A DNA stretch of 64,000 bases from Paraliobacillus salinarum (GTDB taxonomy: Bacteria > Bacillota > Bacilli > Bacillales > Amphibacillaceae): NCBI RefSeq assembly GCF_014083865.1, contig NZ_JACEFA010000004.1, positions 178,553-242,552 of the forward strand, given 5' to 3'. A model generated the notes under the pieces. It was not told where the DNA came from, searched no databases, and worked only from the letters and a program-made list of their open reading frames with translations. Position 1 is the stretch's first letter; each line of letters begins with the position of its first letter. A program made the position numbers and the translations under genes. Shown here piece by piece: positions 17,627 through 27,515 of the stretch.

Positions 17627-19507
17627 TTATAACGAAAAATTACCAGCAGTTACAATCCGGTGATAAATGTTTCCACCAATTAATCCGTCAACAATCTCCC
17701 ATGGACCATCATGAAGCAAGCGTTCTTCCTCTAACTCTTCTAAGTGATCTATTTCCCCTTCCAACCATTGATTAATACGATATTTAACGGAATCGATTCG
17801 TGTTATTACCCCTCCATATCGGATATCTATTACTTCCCAGCCAAATGGTTTATAAGCTTCAAGCCAGATATCACGATGCAATGTACGAAGTTTATCTACA
17901 TTTGTTTTCACCCAGTCTAACTGAGTAAGAAATGATCTAACTTTTTCAATGTCTTTTCTATCATAAGCAGCTTTTAATTGGAGACCTAGCTCGGCCTTAA
18001 CGCCCAACACACTTGCTAATTGTTGATAGAAATTAAATAAGCGCTTCCATTCCGGATTATTATTTTTAGCTTTTTCAATCATTGGAACTAAATTTCTATA
18101 GTGCTCTCCAAGTCCTAACCCTTTAATATTTTCGTCATATAAACCAAGTAAAATATCTTGATATAAGGTCACTTTTGAAGTCATAGATATATTCATGTTG
18201 TCTTTCATTACACCAGGTGTTTCATCTAAGTATTTCAAAATCATAAAATCTTCAAAGTTACCATTGCAGCAGAACTTAAAGCGGTTATTTATCTGTTCTG
18301 CTGTTACATCTCGATGGTACGTGTGTTCAGCAAATAGTTGAAGGATTGGATACGCAGTAGAGAAAGGTGTTTCTGCGCCATTATCACCCCAAAGTGTTAC
18401 AAAAACTTCTTGAATCTCTTCCTTTTTACAAGCTCGCATAGATGCTTCAGTAGTAGCAACTGCTTTTCCATAGTTTGGTGCAATGCCATTCCAAGTCCAT
18501 GCTCCACCAGCAAAAATTGGCTTGCGGCCTAGCTCCTTGTGATGCTTAAAACTATTTTCATAGACTTCTTGCTTATTGTCATAGTAATTCCAATAAACAA
18601 GCTCCACATCTGGTATTCCATCAATAATATCCGATCGTATTTGGCCGTCTTCATCACGATAATTACTATCTTCAGCAAATAATGGGGAATACATATCGCT
18701 CCATATCATTGGTTTATATCCATACTTTTCGGTTAGTGCAACAACCTTTTGTAAATGCCTATTCATTATCTCAATATGATTTTCATAACCATGCTTTTCT
18801 AAGTATTTTCCCAACCCTAATTGAAAGGTTTCATCCATTCCTATGTGAATACGTTTCGTTTTAAAAGCTTGGGAAGTTGCCTTTATACAGTTTTCTAAAA
18901 ATGTATATGTTTCCGGTTCATCGACTAGTAATATATCATCTGTATCTTTAAAATTTGAAGCATAATTCCACTTAATTGCTTCACGTAAATGACCTAAGGT
19001 TTGAATACATGGAATCATCTCAATCCCCAATTGATAGCCATATTCATCACAAATTCTTAATTCCTCCGCGGTATACCTTCCACGCATATATCCGAAATAA
19101 GGGTGTTCCTTCACTTCGTACGTATCTTCGGTATATAACATTAAACTATCTAATCCCATAATTGCCATTTTTCTTAGCAATCGCTTAATGTCTGATACTG
19201 TAGGAACTGCATTACGTGAAGCATCTATCATCACCCCAGACATCTCAAACTGTACTTGTTCTGATACATGGAATTGATTTGTTTCTTTAAATCGTTCTAA
19301 CCATATGCCTAATGCTCGAAAAAATTGAACTGGTTTATTAAAAATAATTTCTCCTTGATTATTTTTGTTTGACACACTTAGGCAGTCTTTCTCCTGCTTA
19401 ACTTGAATAGGATAACCATCTGCTGAAAGCTCAATATCTAATTCACTAGCTATTATTTGCAAACCTTCTATTACAGAAGATATGTCTCCTTTTATGTTCA
19501 ACTTCAT
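17627..19507 (-). CDS. GH20 beta-N-acetylhexosaminidase
   Basis: A 626-residue cytoplasmic beta-N-acetylhexosaminidase. The adjacent catalytic Asp225-Glu226 pair of GH20 is in RIHIGMDETF, preceded by a TIM-barrel opening with GVMIDASRNAVPT and the barrel strand GIEMIPCIQTLGH. It would release terminal GlcNAc, for instance the single reducing-end GlcNAc side of GH85 products or antennary GlcNAc. Start choice: the frame has ATG codons at 19528, 19513 and 19507; GGAGGA is immediately before the second and six bases from the third, so I favour 19507. It is 23 bases ahead of the long GH38 gene in the same operon. Confidence 0.92.
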   Translation of the reverse strand: MKLNIKGDISSVIEGLQIIASELDIELSADGYPIQVKQEKDCLSVSNKNNQGEIIFNKPVQFFRALGIWLERFKETNQFHVSEQVQFEMSGVMIDASRNAVPTVSDIKRLLRKMAIMGLDSLMLYTEDTYEVKEHPYFGYMRGRYTAEELRICDEYGYQLGIEMIPCIQTLGHLREAIKWNYASNFKDTDDILLVDEPETYTFLENCIKATSQAFKTKRIHIGMDETFQLGLGKYLEKHGYENHIEIMNRHLQKVVALTEKYGYKPMIWSDMYSPLFAEDSNYRDEDGQIRSDIIDGIPDVELVYWNYYDNKQEVYENSFKHHKELGRKPIFAGGAWTWNGIAPNYGKAVATTEASMRACKKEEIQEVFVTLWGDNGAETPFSTAYPILQLFAEHTYHRDVTAEQINNRFKFCCNGNFEDFMILKYLDETPGVMKDNMNISMTSKVTLYQDILLGLYDENIKGLGLGEHYRNLVPMIEKAKNNNPEWKRLFNFYQQLASVLGVKAELGLQLKAAYDRKDIEKVRSFLTQLDWVKTNVDKLRTLHRDIWLEAYKPFGWEVIDIRYGGVITRIDSVKYRINQWLEGEIDHLEELEEERLLHDGPWEIVDGLIGGNIYHRIVTAGNFSL

Positions 19508-19543
19508 CTTCATTCCTCCTATTAGCATACATTTGTTGATTCA

Positions 19544-20167
19544 TCACCCTGTTTGTTGCGTTCGTTTCTCAATAGCGGTAAATCGGCTTAACGTTACTCT
19601 CATCATCCAAAACGCTGGTAACACAGCTGAAACAAACGGTATTAATCCTGGTTTTTCATAAATCATATATCCTATTAATGAAAAACCTAAAATGATTAAT
19701 ATTGTCGTAGGAAGGCTGGTTAATGCGAATAGAAAAGACTGCTTCAGATACACCTTATTGGATAATTCATAGTGAGAATAAATCGCAAAGAAATAACCGA
19801 CAGCTAGTAATAATATAAAAAAGAGGATCCATAATAAAATAAACAAGGAATTGGCTAAAAATCCTGTCATTAATTGGTCTACAATTTGAATATCAACATA
19901 AAGGAAAAACGCAATTCCATAGAAAACAAAGCCAATTTTATTGCCCTGCTTCCATTCTTTAAAATAAATACGCTTAAATTCCTTGAAGACAGGTATGTCC
20001 GTCTGCTTCCTCATCCATTTCCGCAAAACGTGAAATAACGCAATAGACGCAGGAAAAAAGCCGAAAATACCCAATCCTAAGATTGTAAATGCAAACCAAT
20101 ACCAATTTAGCAATATCGCTTTCCATATCCATTCAAAGACAACGAGCAACCATGGTGTTCTTTTCAT
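19544..20167 (-). CDS. DUF624 / YesL-family membrane protein
   Basis: A 207-residue integral membrane protein with about five helices. The opening (WLLVVFEWIWKAILLNWYWFAFTILGLGIFGFFPA) and the conserved PASIALFHVLRKW segment mark the DUF624/YesL family. These proteins accompany YesM/YesN systems and CUT1 importers in Firmicutes; their molecular role is not established. AGAGGAG precedes the ATG. It lies inside the mannosidase operon between the GH125 and GH20 genes, away from the permeases. Confidence 0.88.
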   Translation of the reverse strand: MKRTPWLLVVFEWIWKAILLNWYWFAFTILGLGIFGFFPASIALFHVLRKWMRKQTDIPVFKEFKRIYFKEWKQGNKIGFVFYGIAFFLYVDIQIVDQLMTGFLANSLFILLWILFFILLLAVGYFFAIYSHYELSNKVYLKQSFLFALTSLPTTILIILGFSLIGYMIYEKPGLIPFVSAVLPAFWMMRVTLSRFTAIEKRTQQTG

Positions 20168-20221
20168 TATGTTCTCCTCTTTTCTTCTAACAAAGCTACT
20201 TTCAATAAAAGTTAAGCTATG

Positions 20222-21538
20222 TTATTTTTTTGCTAATTGCTTTTCTAACGGACTTCCTTTCACGGCTTTACCAGTTAAGCTCAATACAAATTCACTAAAC
20301 ATACTATTTGCCCAAGCAAACCAATCCCTTGTAAATTCTTCTGGTCTATCCGTGTCAAAGCCCTCATGCATGTAATTGGTTCCACCATCTGTATTTTTAA
20401 AATAACTTAGAATACGTTGCTTTTCTGCTTCATCTGTCGTTGTCATCCCTTCAATTGCGAATGCGATGTGCCAGACGTAATGATCAGGTGTATGGGGACT
20501 ACCAATTCCTTTGGCACATTTCCCTTCATAATAATAAGGATTATCTCGGCTTAATAAAAAATTACGTGTATTCTTGTAGACAGCATCTTCATATGGAAGA
20601 TATCCTAAGTACGGAGCAGCTAAAAGACTTGGAACATTGGCATCATCCATCATATTGTACTGACCATCTCCATCTGTTTCATAAACATAAACATCTCCAT
20701 GAAATGGATGGTTCAGCTTACCATGCGCCTCAATTCCTTGTTGTATATCGGCGCGAAGTTTTAAGCACTCTTCTTTAAGAGAAGGCTTATTAATCACTTC
20801 ATCCGCCATTTCAGCTGCATAACCAAGTGCTACAACAGCAAACATATTAGCAGGTACTAAATAACCATACATACATGCGTCATCACTCGGACGAAAAGCA
20901 CTCCATGTCATACCAGTAGGAACGACTTTCCCTCCTTTTCCATCACGTATTAATGTGTCCGATTGGCGAACATCAGCACGTGAAAATGTATAATTAGATA
21001 ATTTTTCATGATCTTGCTCTGTTCTCCACACTTTCAATATCGTTTCCATTACTGGTTGTAGCATTTCTTTAATAAAATCTGTTCGTCCTGTAGACTTCCA
21101 AAATAAATATGCTAATTGAATCGGATAACACAATGAATCAATCTCATATTTTCGTTCCCAGATATTTGGTGTCATATCTGTTTGATCAGTTTGGTGTCCT
21201 TTACCGTTTGCACTTTCATTAAATGCATTGGCATATGGATCATGCAAAATAAAATCAAATTGTTGACGAATGACGCCTTCTAATAAATCGGCTATTTCTT
21301 TATCTTCTTCTGCGGCTAATAGATAAGGACGTACTTGTGCAGCTGAGTCCCTTAGCCACATTGCCGGAATATCGCCTGTAATAACAAATGTCTTACCATC
21401 TTCTTGTTGCTTTAATGTCGTTGTATATGTGTTAACAAAACAGTTCTCAAACATCTGATGTAACTTCTCATCTCCAGGGAAAAACTCTTTTACTTGATTA
21501 ATTAGTTTTTGTAATGATTCTGGTATATTTTCTACCAT
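20222..21538 (-). CDS. GH125 exo-alpha-1,6-mannosidase (copy 2)
   Basis: A 438-residue cytoplasmic GH125 enzyme. The conserved VITGDIPAMWLRDSAAQVRP segment, FRPSDDAC with D219-D220 and YMHEGF with E392 correspond to the catalytic acid and base of the family. Start choice: a GTG at 21547 opens the frame, but TTAGGAG lies eight bases before the ATG at 21538. The gene begins eleven bases after the stop of the MngB-like GH38 gene, the same order as in the plus-strand pair at the left edge. The two GH125 copies are clearly related but differ throughout, so the duplication is old or one copy was acquired. Confidence 0.94.
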   Translation of the reverse strand: MVENIPESLQKLINQVKEFFPGDEKLHQMFENCFVNTYTTTLKQQEDGKTFVITGDIPAMWLRDSAAQVRPYLLAAEEDKEIADLLEGVIRQQFDFILHDPYANAFNESANGKGHQTDQTDMTPNIWERKYEIDSLCYPIQLAYLFWKSTGRTDFIKEMLQPVMETILKVWRTEQDHEKLSNYTFSRADVRQSDTLIRDGKGGKVVPTGMTWSAFRPSDDACMYGYLVPANMFAVVALGYAAEMADEVINKPSLKEECLKLRADIQQGIEAHGKLNHPFHGDVYVYETDGDGQYNMMDDANVPSLLAAPYLGYLPYEDAVYKNTRNFLLSRDNPYYYEGKCAKGIGSPHTPDHYVWHIAFAIEGMTTTDEAEKQRILSYFKNTDGGTNYMHEGFDTDRPEEFTRDWFAWANSMFSEFVLSLTGKAVKGSPLEKQLAKK

Positions 21539-21549
21539 TTCCTTCACTC

Positions 21550-24249
21550 CTAAAGTTTTTTATCGAAACCGAGTGTAATAATTTCACTTTCTCCTATTTC
21601 ATATAAATCTTCTTCTTTATTTGTTTTTTCTTCGAGAATGGAGCTTTTATATGATTGATGCTTTTGAATCTGAGCTTGTAACGTTAATTTCTTCTCATTG
21701 GGATTAAACCAACGCACCATTACATCTTCGCGCTCTTCTTCTACTTTCATCGATGACCATGCAAGCCCATCTGCCTTCACCTTTAAAAATTGATGTTTAT
21801 CCGGTAATAAACCCTCATGTATGCTCGTTTGAACAGCGACAAATGGTACTTTAAACTGATATGCATCAATAAAAGCTTGTGACTGTATAACATCTGATTC
21901 GTGTGGGAGCACTTGCCATTCAGCCGTCTGTAATCCTTGACATTGCGCTTCAGGCGTTGGGAAGTCTCCCCAATCTCCTAGCTCGGCAACCGAACGAAGA
22001 ACAGTTACTGCAATCGTGCCGTCTTCTTTTAATATTTCATACTCTTGCAAACCATCTGTTGCGATCGTCAACCCTTTTTGGTTATCAGATAAGCTACTGA
22101 ATCGATGTTGATGATGACAAAAACTAGGATTCTCCCATTCTTTTTCTGGTGTATTTGGACGAGAAACAATTTCAAAAATACTATCCGCTTTATGTTTGTC
22201 TGCTCTTATACCTGTTGGAAACAAAACACGTAAACGGTGATCTGTTGCTTGGTTATCAATGATTAATTTAAAAGACGGACCTTTCATCCCTTTTGCAAGT
22301 GTCACAATGGTTTTAAGTGCTATGTCTACCATTTGCTCTGATCTACCCGCTTCTCGTTCCTTGTGCCAAATGAGGTGTTTACGTTCTTTTACTAACTGAT
22401 CATCAGCAGAAATAGGAATAGAAAGTGTTTGTGTAAATTCAAGTATCGTTCTAAATGCACTACGTTCGATACATTCAAACTTAGCGATAGAACCTCTTGT
22501 TGTTATTGCAGGCTGTCCCTTTGCTTCTTTATACATATATTCGTTCCCTACATCTCCAGTATTCTCATATATCCCGAGACGTTTAAAGGACTCACCAGTA
22601 ACTTTATCCGCTAAATCAAAGCTACCATCTTCATGAAAACTAACATGTACATATTCATTTTCCATTTCATTGCTTTCTGTTTCAGGTTTATTTTCCTCTA
22701 TTAATTCTTTAGGACTAAATGTCGGCACAAAGTAAAACGTTTTATAACCAAACGCTGGAATATCTTCTGTAAAAAATGAGAGCTTTACACGCTTCGCATA
22801 ATACGGTTGACGGAATTTATCATCTGGTAGATCATAATCAAATGTAATAATAGGATCATCTGCTTGAAAATCAATTAGGTTACCTTCACAATCTACAAGT
22901 TTATAAGATGATGCTGGTTTATTTTCGAGATGAGCTGGTATTTGCTCAAATGGCATTTCTGAAAAATACACTTTATCCAGATCTATTACCTTCGTAACGA
23001 CATCACTTTTTGACCAGCCAGTGGTATTAATGATGACAATAGGAATGCCGCCTTCTGGTGCGCTGGAAGTGTCAATACGCTGAGATAGTTCAGTAGACTT
23101 ATCCTTAACAAATACATCACCCATTTGTGCGACAGTTTCAAACCGAGTGACCATTTCTCTGTGTACTTCATCAATACTGCAACCACAAATACTATCATGT
23201 GGATGATTTTTCATTAGTGATTTCCACATAAACTGCATATATTTATGCGGATAAGGAGCTCCAGTTAAAAAGTTTAACGTTGCAAGTGGCTCGGCAACTT
23301 TCTCTAATAAATTCTGGCAATAATTATTCCATTGTTTTAAATAAATTCGACTTGATGCCGTATTAACAAGTGTAGACCATCCATCTGTACGTTGATTCCG
23401 TAGCTCTCCTTCAATCGTTTGTAGACTCTTTGGAAGTGATTTATTTAGGTCTGTGACATATTCATCAAAGCTTGAGTGTTTAAATGTATAATTAGGGTAA
23501 AGCCCCGTTGCTGTTTCTATTGCTTCTGGTACATCTTTTTGTAGCGGTTGGTGGTCACACCCATTCATAAATAACAGTTGATTCGTTGATGCGTATTTCT
23601 CAACATCTTTCAGTTTCTTATCCCAAAAAGCTTTTGCTTCTTTTTTGTCAACGGGTATCTCGTTTCCATTCGAATACCAATTTGCGAATAAAATCCCTAA
23701 CACTTTAGATCCGTCTGGTGCTTTCCATTCCATCTCTGAAAATGGTGATTCAAAAGAAGGCGTATCCGATACAGTATTATTAAATCCAGTCGGTTTAACT
23801 CCTCGACCAAAGGCAGCCGTATGAATATTTGCTTGTTTTAAAAGTTGTGGTGCTTGCCCATAGATTCCAAAAGTATCAGGAAAGTAGCCAATTTTAGATA
23901 CATGTCCATAACTCTTCGTATCATTCAAACCAATTTGTAAATTCCTCACATTAGATTCTGAACTAGTTAAAAAGGCATCTTGCAAAATGTACCAAGGGCC
24001 AATATGTATTTTCTTTTCTTTAATTAATTGTTTAACAATATCTCTATTTTCAGGGTGAACATCGAAATAGTCTTCTAATAAAATAGTTTGTCCGTCTAGA
24101 TGAAAAGACTTAAATGCATTACCATCCTTTTTGAATTGTTCAATTAAATGATTCATTAATTTAATAAAATAATAACGATGCTGTTCAAAAGGTAGATACC
24201 ATTCTCTATCCCAGTGCGAATGAGAAATTATATGGGCAGTTTTTTTCAT
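21550..24249 (-). CDS. GH38 alpha-mannosidase, MngB-like
   Basis: An 899-residue cytoplasmic retaining alpha-mannosidase, first gene of the glycosidase operon. Zinc ligands are His12 and Asp14 in HSHWDREW, Asp125 in GYFPDTFGIYGQAPQ (also the nucleophile) and His351 in KNHPHDSICGC. The C-terminal half matches the partial gene at 2-1519. E. coli MngB is the best-known relative, but the neighbours here (GH125, GH20, GH85) point to N-glycan mannose rather than mannosylglycerate. A cre-like box is 31 bases upstream of the start codon. Confidence 0.94.
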   Translation of the reverse strand: MKKTAHIISHSHWDREWYLPFEQHRYYFIKLMNHLIEQFKKDGNAFKSFHLDGQTILLEDYFDVHPENRDIVKQLIKEKKIHIGPWYILQDAFLTSSESNVRNLQIGLNDTKSYGHVSKIGYFPDTFGIYGQAPQLLKQANIHTAAFGRGVKPTGFNNTVSDTPSFESPFSEMEWKAPDGSKVLGILFANWYSNGNEIPVDKKEAKAFWDKKLKDVEKYASTNQLLFMNGCDHQPLQKDVPEAIETATGLYPNYTFKHSSFDEYVTDLNKSLPKSLQTIEGELRNQRTDGWSTLVNTASSRIYLKQWNNYCQNLLEKVAEPLATLNFLTGAPYPHKYMQFMWKSLMKNHPHDSICGCSIDEVHREMVTRFETVAQMGDVFVKDKSTELSQRIDTSSAPEGGIPIVIINTTGWSKSDVVTKVIDLDKVYFSEMPFEQIPAHLENKPASSYKLVDCEGNLIDFQADDPIITFDYDLPDDKFRQPYYAKRVKLSFFTEDIPAFGYKTFYFVPTFSPKELIEENKPETESNEMENEYVHVSFHEDGSFDLADKVTGESFKRLGIYENTGDVGNEYMYKEAKGQPAITTRGSIAKFECIERSAFRTILEFTQTLSIPISADDQLVKERKHLIWHKEREAGRSEQMVDIALKTIVTLAKGMKGPSFKLIIDNQATDHRLRVLFPTGIRADKHKADSIFEIVSRPNTPEKEWENPSFCHHQHRFSSLSDNQKGLTIATDGLQEYEILKEDGTIAVTVLRSVAELGDWGDFPTPEAQCQGLQTAEWQVLPHESDVIQSQAFIDAYQFKVPFVAVQTSIHEGLLPDKHQFLKVKADGLAWSSMKVEEEREDVMVRWFNPNEKKLTLQAQIQKHQSYKSSILEEKTNKEEDLYEIGESEIITLGFDKKL

Positions 24250-24279
24250 AATACTCCACCAATCCTTTTTAAAATATTA

Positions 24280-24293
24280 AGAAAACGCTATCA
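24280..24293 (-). promoter_or_regulatory. cre-like box upstream of the glycosidase operon
   Basis: AGAAAACGCTATCA agrees with the CcpA operator consensus at 13 of 14 positions; only the first base differs. Its closeness to the start codon suggests roadblock or promoter-overlap repression. Confidence 0.55.
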
Positions 24294-24422
24294 TTTTTCT
24301 ATAGCCACAATTCCTTATTTCTACAATAAAAAAAACCATAGCCACTAGCAATAGAATGATTGTAACTCATAAAGTTATTACAGTGTTTATTAAATTAGTT
24401 CATTGATTTAAGTAAGTGATAC

Positions 24423-24475
24423 AAAAGAGGTCACCCCCTTTTCGCATAAATGCTACGAAGGGCTAACCTCTTTTG
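24423..24475 (-). terminator. Terminator of the GH85 gene
   Basis: AAAAGAGGT and ACCTCTTTT form the outer stem, and CCCCCTT pairs imperfectly with AAGGG inside, just beyond the GH85 stop codon. It isolates the GH85 gene from the operon that follows. Confidence 0.8.
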
Positions 24476-24496
24476 ACAGAATGAACTTGAGTGAGT

Positions 24497-27487
24497 CTAT
24501 GAGCTCTTTTTCAACTGCTTCATACGCTCCATGGCCTGAACTAGACGGTCATGGTTAGTGACTTGTTCTCTTCGTTTGGGATGCAGTTTGTTGTAAGCGA
24601 CTTTACAATTATTAACAATATGCTTATCATCAATAGTTAAGTCGTCGACACTCGGCAAATCATTAATTTGATGAATGACCTTTGTTACCTCTTCATTTAA
24701 ATAAGCCACACTAAATCTTAAGCTTTCCCTTTGACCTGCAGTTTGAACAGTATAGTAGATCCTTCCAGATTCAGTACTACCGAAGTCTAGCTGATTAAAT
24801 GTAATGCTACCATCTTGTTCAGCCGTCGTTTCTGCTAACACAACCTGTCCATCTATGGAGTTGTATAATCGAACCGTTTGATTCTTTTTAACTCTATCAA
24901 TGGTAACCTGATCTTGATCTCCCTCATTATTTTCTGCTGTCACAAAATGCATCATAATATTATCTGTTCTAGGGAGAGCGTCGCTTTCAAACATTTGCCA
25001 CTCATAAATACGGATAGCACCCCAAGGAGAATTCCCGCTATCATGAATCTGTAGTTTGAATTCTCTTGCTGTAATAGGCTCATCTAAAATAATGTCGGTT
25101 ACAGCTTTTGTATTATCTGTAATCCTTTTAGCACTAATCCACTCCCCGTTATCATCCTTATAAAGGAGTTCAAAATCAACGGTGTTCATGTTACTTGCTT
25201 CACCGCCATGTTCTGCGTGTTCTACGCGCCAACGACGGATCGTTTTCTTTTCACCAATATCAATGCTCATATAACCACTTTCCATATTGGTTGCACACCA
25301 CTTGCTGTTACCAATTTCTGTACCGTCTATTGCTTTAACGGCGGGCTCCGCATCGTTTTCCGCTGACACACCAGTTACTTTTGCATTAAGAGCAACATTG
25401 GGTGAAGTAGGATTTTGCTCTATTTCTGTTGCATCTGTATCCATGCCCCAATCAAATCGAACTTCAGCGGCTTCTCCACGCACATAATCACGATTGACCG
25501 GTACCACCTTTAGCAAAGTAACATTATCAGATGCAGCATTTTCAGTAGTACGTGTAATATTTGGTGTGTAGAAATAGTTATTTGGTGTTACACCTAGAAG
25601 TGTTTCTACTCCATCAGCATTTTCTTGGTAAACCTCATAGTATAGGTCATTGTCAGCCCAGCTCAAACGTGCTTCTGCCTCAAACGCTGTCCTAGGCATC
25701 TTTTTTATAATTTTTACATCTGAAGGCTTTGTTAGAACCGCTGCTTTTTCATCATAGACTGACAACTGACCTAAATGGATTGAATAGTCATCCATTTTGT
25801 CAGCATTACTTACTTTTAAACTTAACGCATGGGCTGTTTTTCCGGCATCCTTCCCAAGATCGACAACTGTTGTCTTCCACTCGGCGCCTGACTTAGGCAA
25901 TGAATAATATTTCATCTTATCCTGCGCATAATCCTTACTGTAAGCCACACCAAGTGACACGTCTCCCCCTGTAGGATTTTGATAAACTACACGTACCTTA
26001 GTTGAATCAGTTACAGATAGTTTTGTGCTATAAAGCATTGTGTCATTAACAGAACCGGCATCAAGTGTACCACTGAATTCTAGTGCGTTGCCACCATTAT
26101 AGGCTTTATCAAAATCATATGAAACATTGATTCTGCTTCCTTCATTGCGGACCCACCAGCGCCAAGTAGGCATAATATCTTGAATAGAACGGTTATTCCA
26201 TTCTAGTTTACTGGCTATTTTTCCATTTACAAAATATTGTTTTCCGTGTCCACTATTAAAATTAGTCGTAAAAGGCTTTTCCTTAATAACAGACGAATCC
26301 GTTACAAAGCGAGCCATCCCCTTCCAATCAGCAGAATCATCGGCAAGTGCAGGGTCACCCTGAGGCCCTGTCCACAATGTTTTTTCTTTTTCATGGAAAT
26401 CAGCTGGATCTTTGGCTATTCCCATTGTTGAATTTGGTGTATAAAGCGCGATGGAAACCTTTGGCTGCTTGTCCTCATTTAACAGTGCATCCGTATTGAC
26501 TTTTGTATTATACGCATTCTGTTGTAATTCAAAACCTGCATAGGCATCAAAAGGATTACGCTTATGACCGTTCATTGTTTCAACGGTAGTATTAATTTTG
26601 TTCGTTGACCAGTTATAGTTTAAAAAGAATTCATCAACGGCGTAAACACCATCCTCAGCTGGTTTTACGTACATGTCATTCTTACTATTGATAGCATTTT
26701 GATAGTTAATGGCACCATTATTATCTTGTGCATCATACCAGCTTACATTAAGTTTTGAATTCCGCTTAATATAGCCCATCATTTCATTCATGCGTTCTGC
26801 TGTCTGTTTACTAACACCATATGTTTCCTGATTAAAGAAATAGCCATCAAATCGAAAGTATTGCGCTACTTCAATCATTTTGTCTGCTACTGGGAAACTA
26901 CCATCTGCTTTCTGCTGCGTAAATGCTTCTATTTCCGCAACCCCTTCAGGTGAATTACCCCATGGGAAACCAAGCGTTGCATAGACTGGAACACCATTCT
27001 TATGAGCAGCATCAACGATATCCGGTGTTGGAATGGCGAAAATTCCCTCACTCGTACCCGCCCAATAAATGTATGAATCAAGCAACTGCCAGTTATCAAA
27101 GGCGTAAACATTGAATTCATTACTTCCTACAGAGCTTGCCTCATCATGATTCCATGTTGTGATGGAAGCAGAAGTAATACCCGCTTTTGGATTAGCTAAT
27201 GGATTAACTTGCGATCCTTTAAAGCGATTTTTGTTTAAAGGAATACTAGCACGGTTCAATTCTGCATCAGGGTCATTTTCAGGCGACCACTTTAGCAACG
27301 TTTCCACGTTAAAAGCCGGGGCCAACGGCTTAAGACTAAGATGCTCCGCATAATTCTCATTGACGACATCTGTTCCATCCCCATTCACTTCGGCTCTTAC
27401 TTCATTCACTCCCATTGAACTAAATAACATGAAAGTGGCTAATACAGATAACATACGAGTGTAAAACTTATTTCGTTTTCTCCTCAT
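24497..27487 (-). CDS. Secreted GH85 endo-beta-N-acetylglucosaminidase with discoidin-like domain
   Basis: A 996-residue exported ENGase that cuts the chitobiose core of N-glycans, leaving one GlcNAc on the protein. A Sec signal (basic start, hydrophobic core, cut near MGVNEVRAE at ~32) precedes the GH85 barrel. The catalytic Asn219 and Glu221 are in FDGYFFNQETYG. After a beta-sandwich and an Fn3-like stretch, residues ~690-835 resemble an F5/8 type C (discoidin) carbohydrate-binding domain (WCATN, MSIDIGEKKTIRRWRVEHAEHGG). A further ~150 residues end in a charged helical tail without LPXTG, so the enzyme is not sortase-anchored. It has its own cre-like box and terminator. Confidence 0.93.
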   Translation of the reverse strand: MRRKRNKFYTRMLSVLATFMLFSSMGVNEVRAEVNGDGTDVVNENYAEHLSLKPLAPAFNVETLLKWSPENDPDAELNRASIPLNKNRFKGSQVNPLANPKAGITSASITTWNHDEASSVGSNEFNVYAFDNWQLLDSYIYWAGTSEGIFAIPTPDIVDAAHKNGVPVYATLGFPWGNSPEGVAEIEAFTQQKADGSFPVADKMIEVAQYFRFDGYFFNQETYGVSKQTAERMNEMMGYIKRNSKLNVSWYDAQDNNGAINYQNAINSKNDMYVKPAEDGVYAVDEFFLNYNWSTNKINTTVETMNGHKRNPFDAYAGFELQQNAYNTKVNTDALLNEDKQPKVSIALYTPNSTMGIAKDPADFHEKEKTLWTGPQGDPALADDSADWKGMARFVTDSSVIKEKPFTTNFNSGHGKQYFVNGKIASKLEWNNRSIQDIMPTWRWWVRNEGSRINVSYDFDKAYNGGNALEFSGTLDAGSVNDTMLYSTKLSVTDSTKVRVVYQNPTGGDVSLGVAYSKDYAQDKMKYYSLPKSGAEWKTTVVDLGKDAGKTAHALSLKVSNADKMDDYSIHLGQLSVYDEKAAVLTKPSDVKIIKKMPRTAFEAEARLSWADNDLYYEVYQENADGVETLLGVTPNNYFYTPNITRTTENAASDNVTLLKVVPVNRDYVRGEAAEVRFDWGMDTDATEIEQNPTSPNVALNAKVTGVSAENDAEPAVKAIDGTEIGNSKWCATNMESGYMSIDIGEKKTIRRWRVEHAEHGGEASNMNTVDFELLYKDDNGEWISAKRITDNTKAVTDIILDEPITAREFKLQIHDSGNSPWGAIRIYEWQMFESDALPRTDNIMMHFVTAENNEGDQDQVTIDRVKKNQTVRLYNSIDGQVVLAETTAEQDGSITFNQLDFGSTESGRIYYTVQTAGQRESLRFSVAYLNEEVTKVIHQINDLPSVDDLTIDDKHIVNNCKVAYNKLHPKRREQVTNHDRLVQAMERMKQLKKSS

Positions 27488-27515
27488 ATTATCCTTCCTT
27501 TCTAAAGGTTTGTTT

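Noticed and set aside
24294..24351. Two copies of ATAGCCAC upstream of the GH38 operon as a possible operator
   Set aside because: Too short, no symmetry and not repeated ahead of the other island operons.
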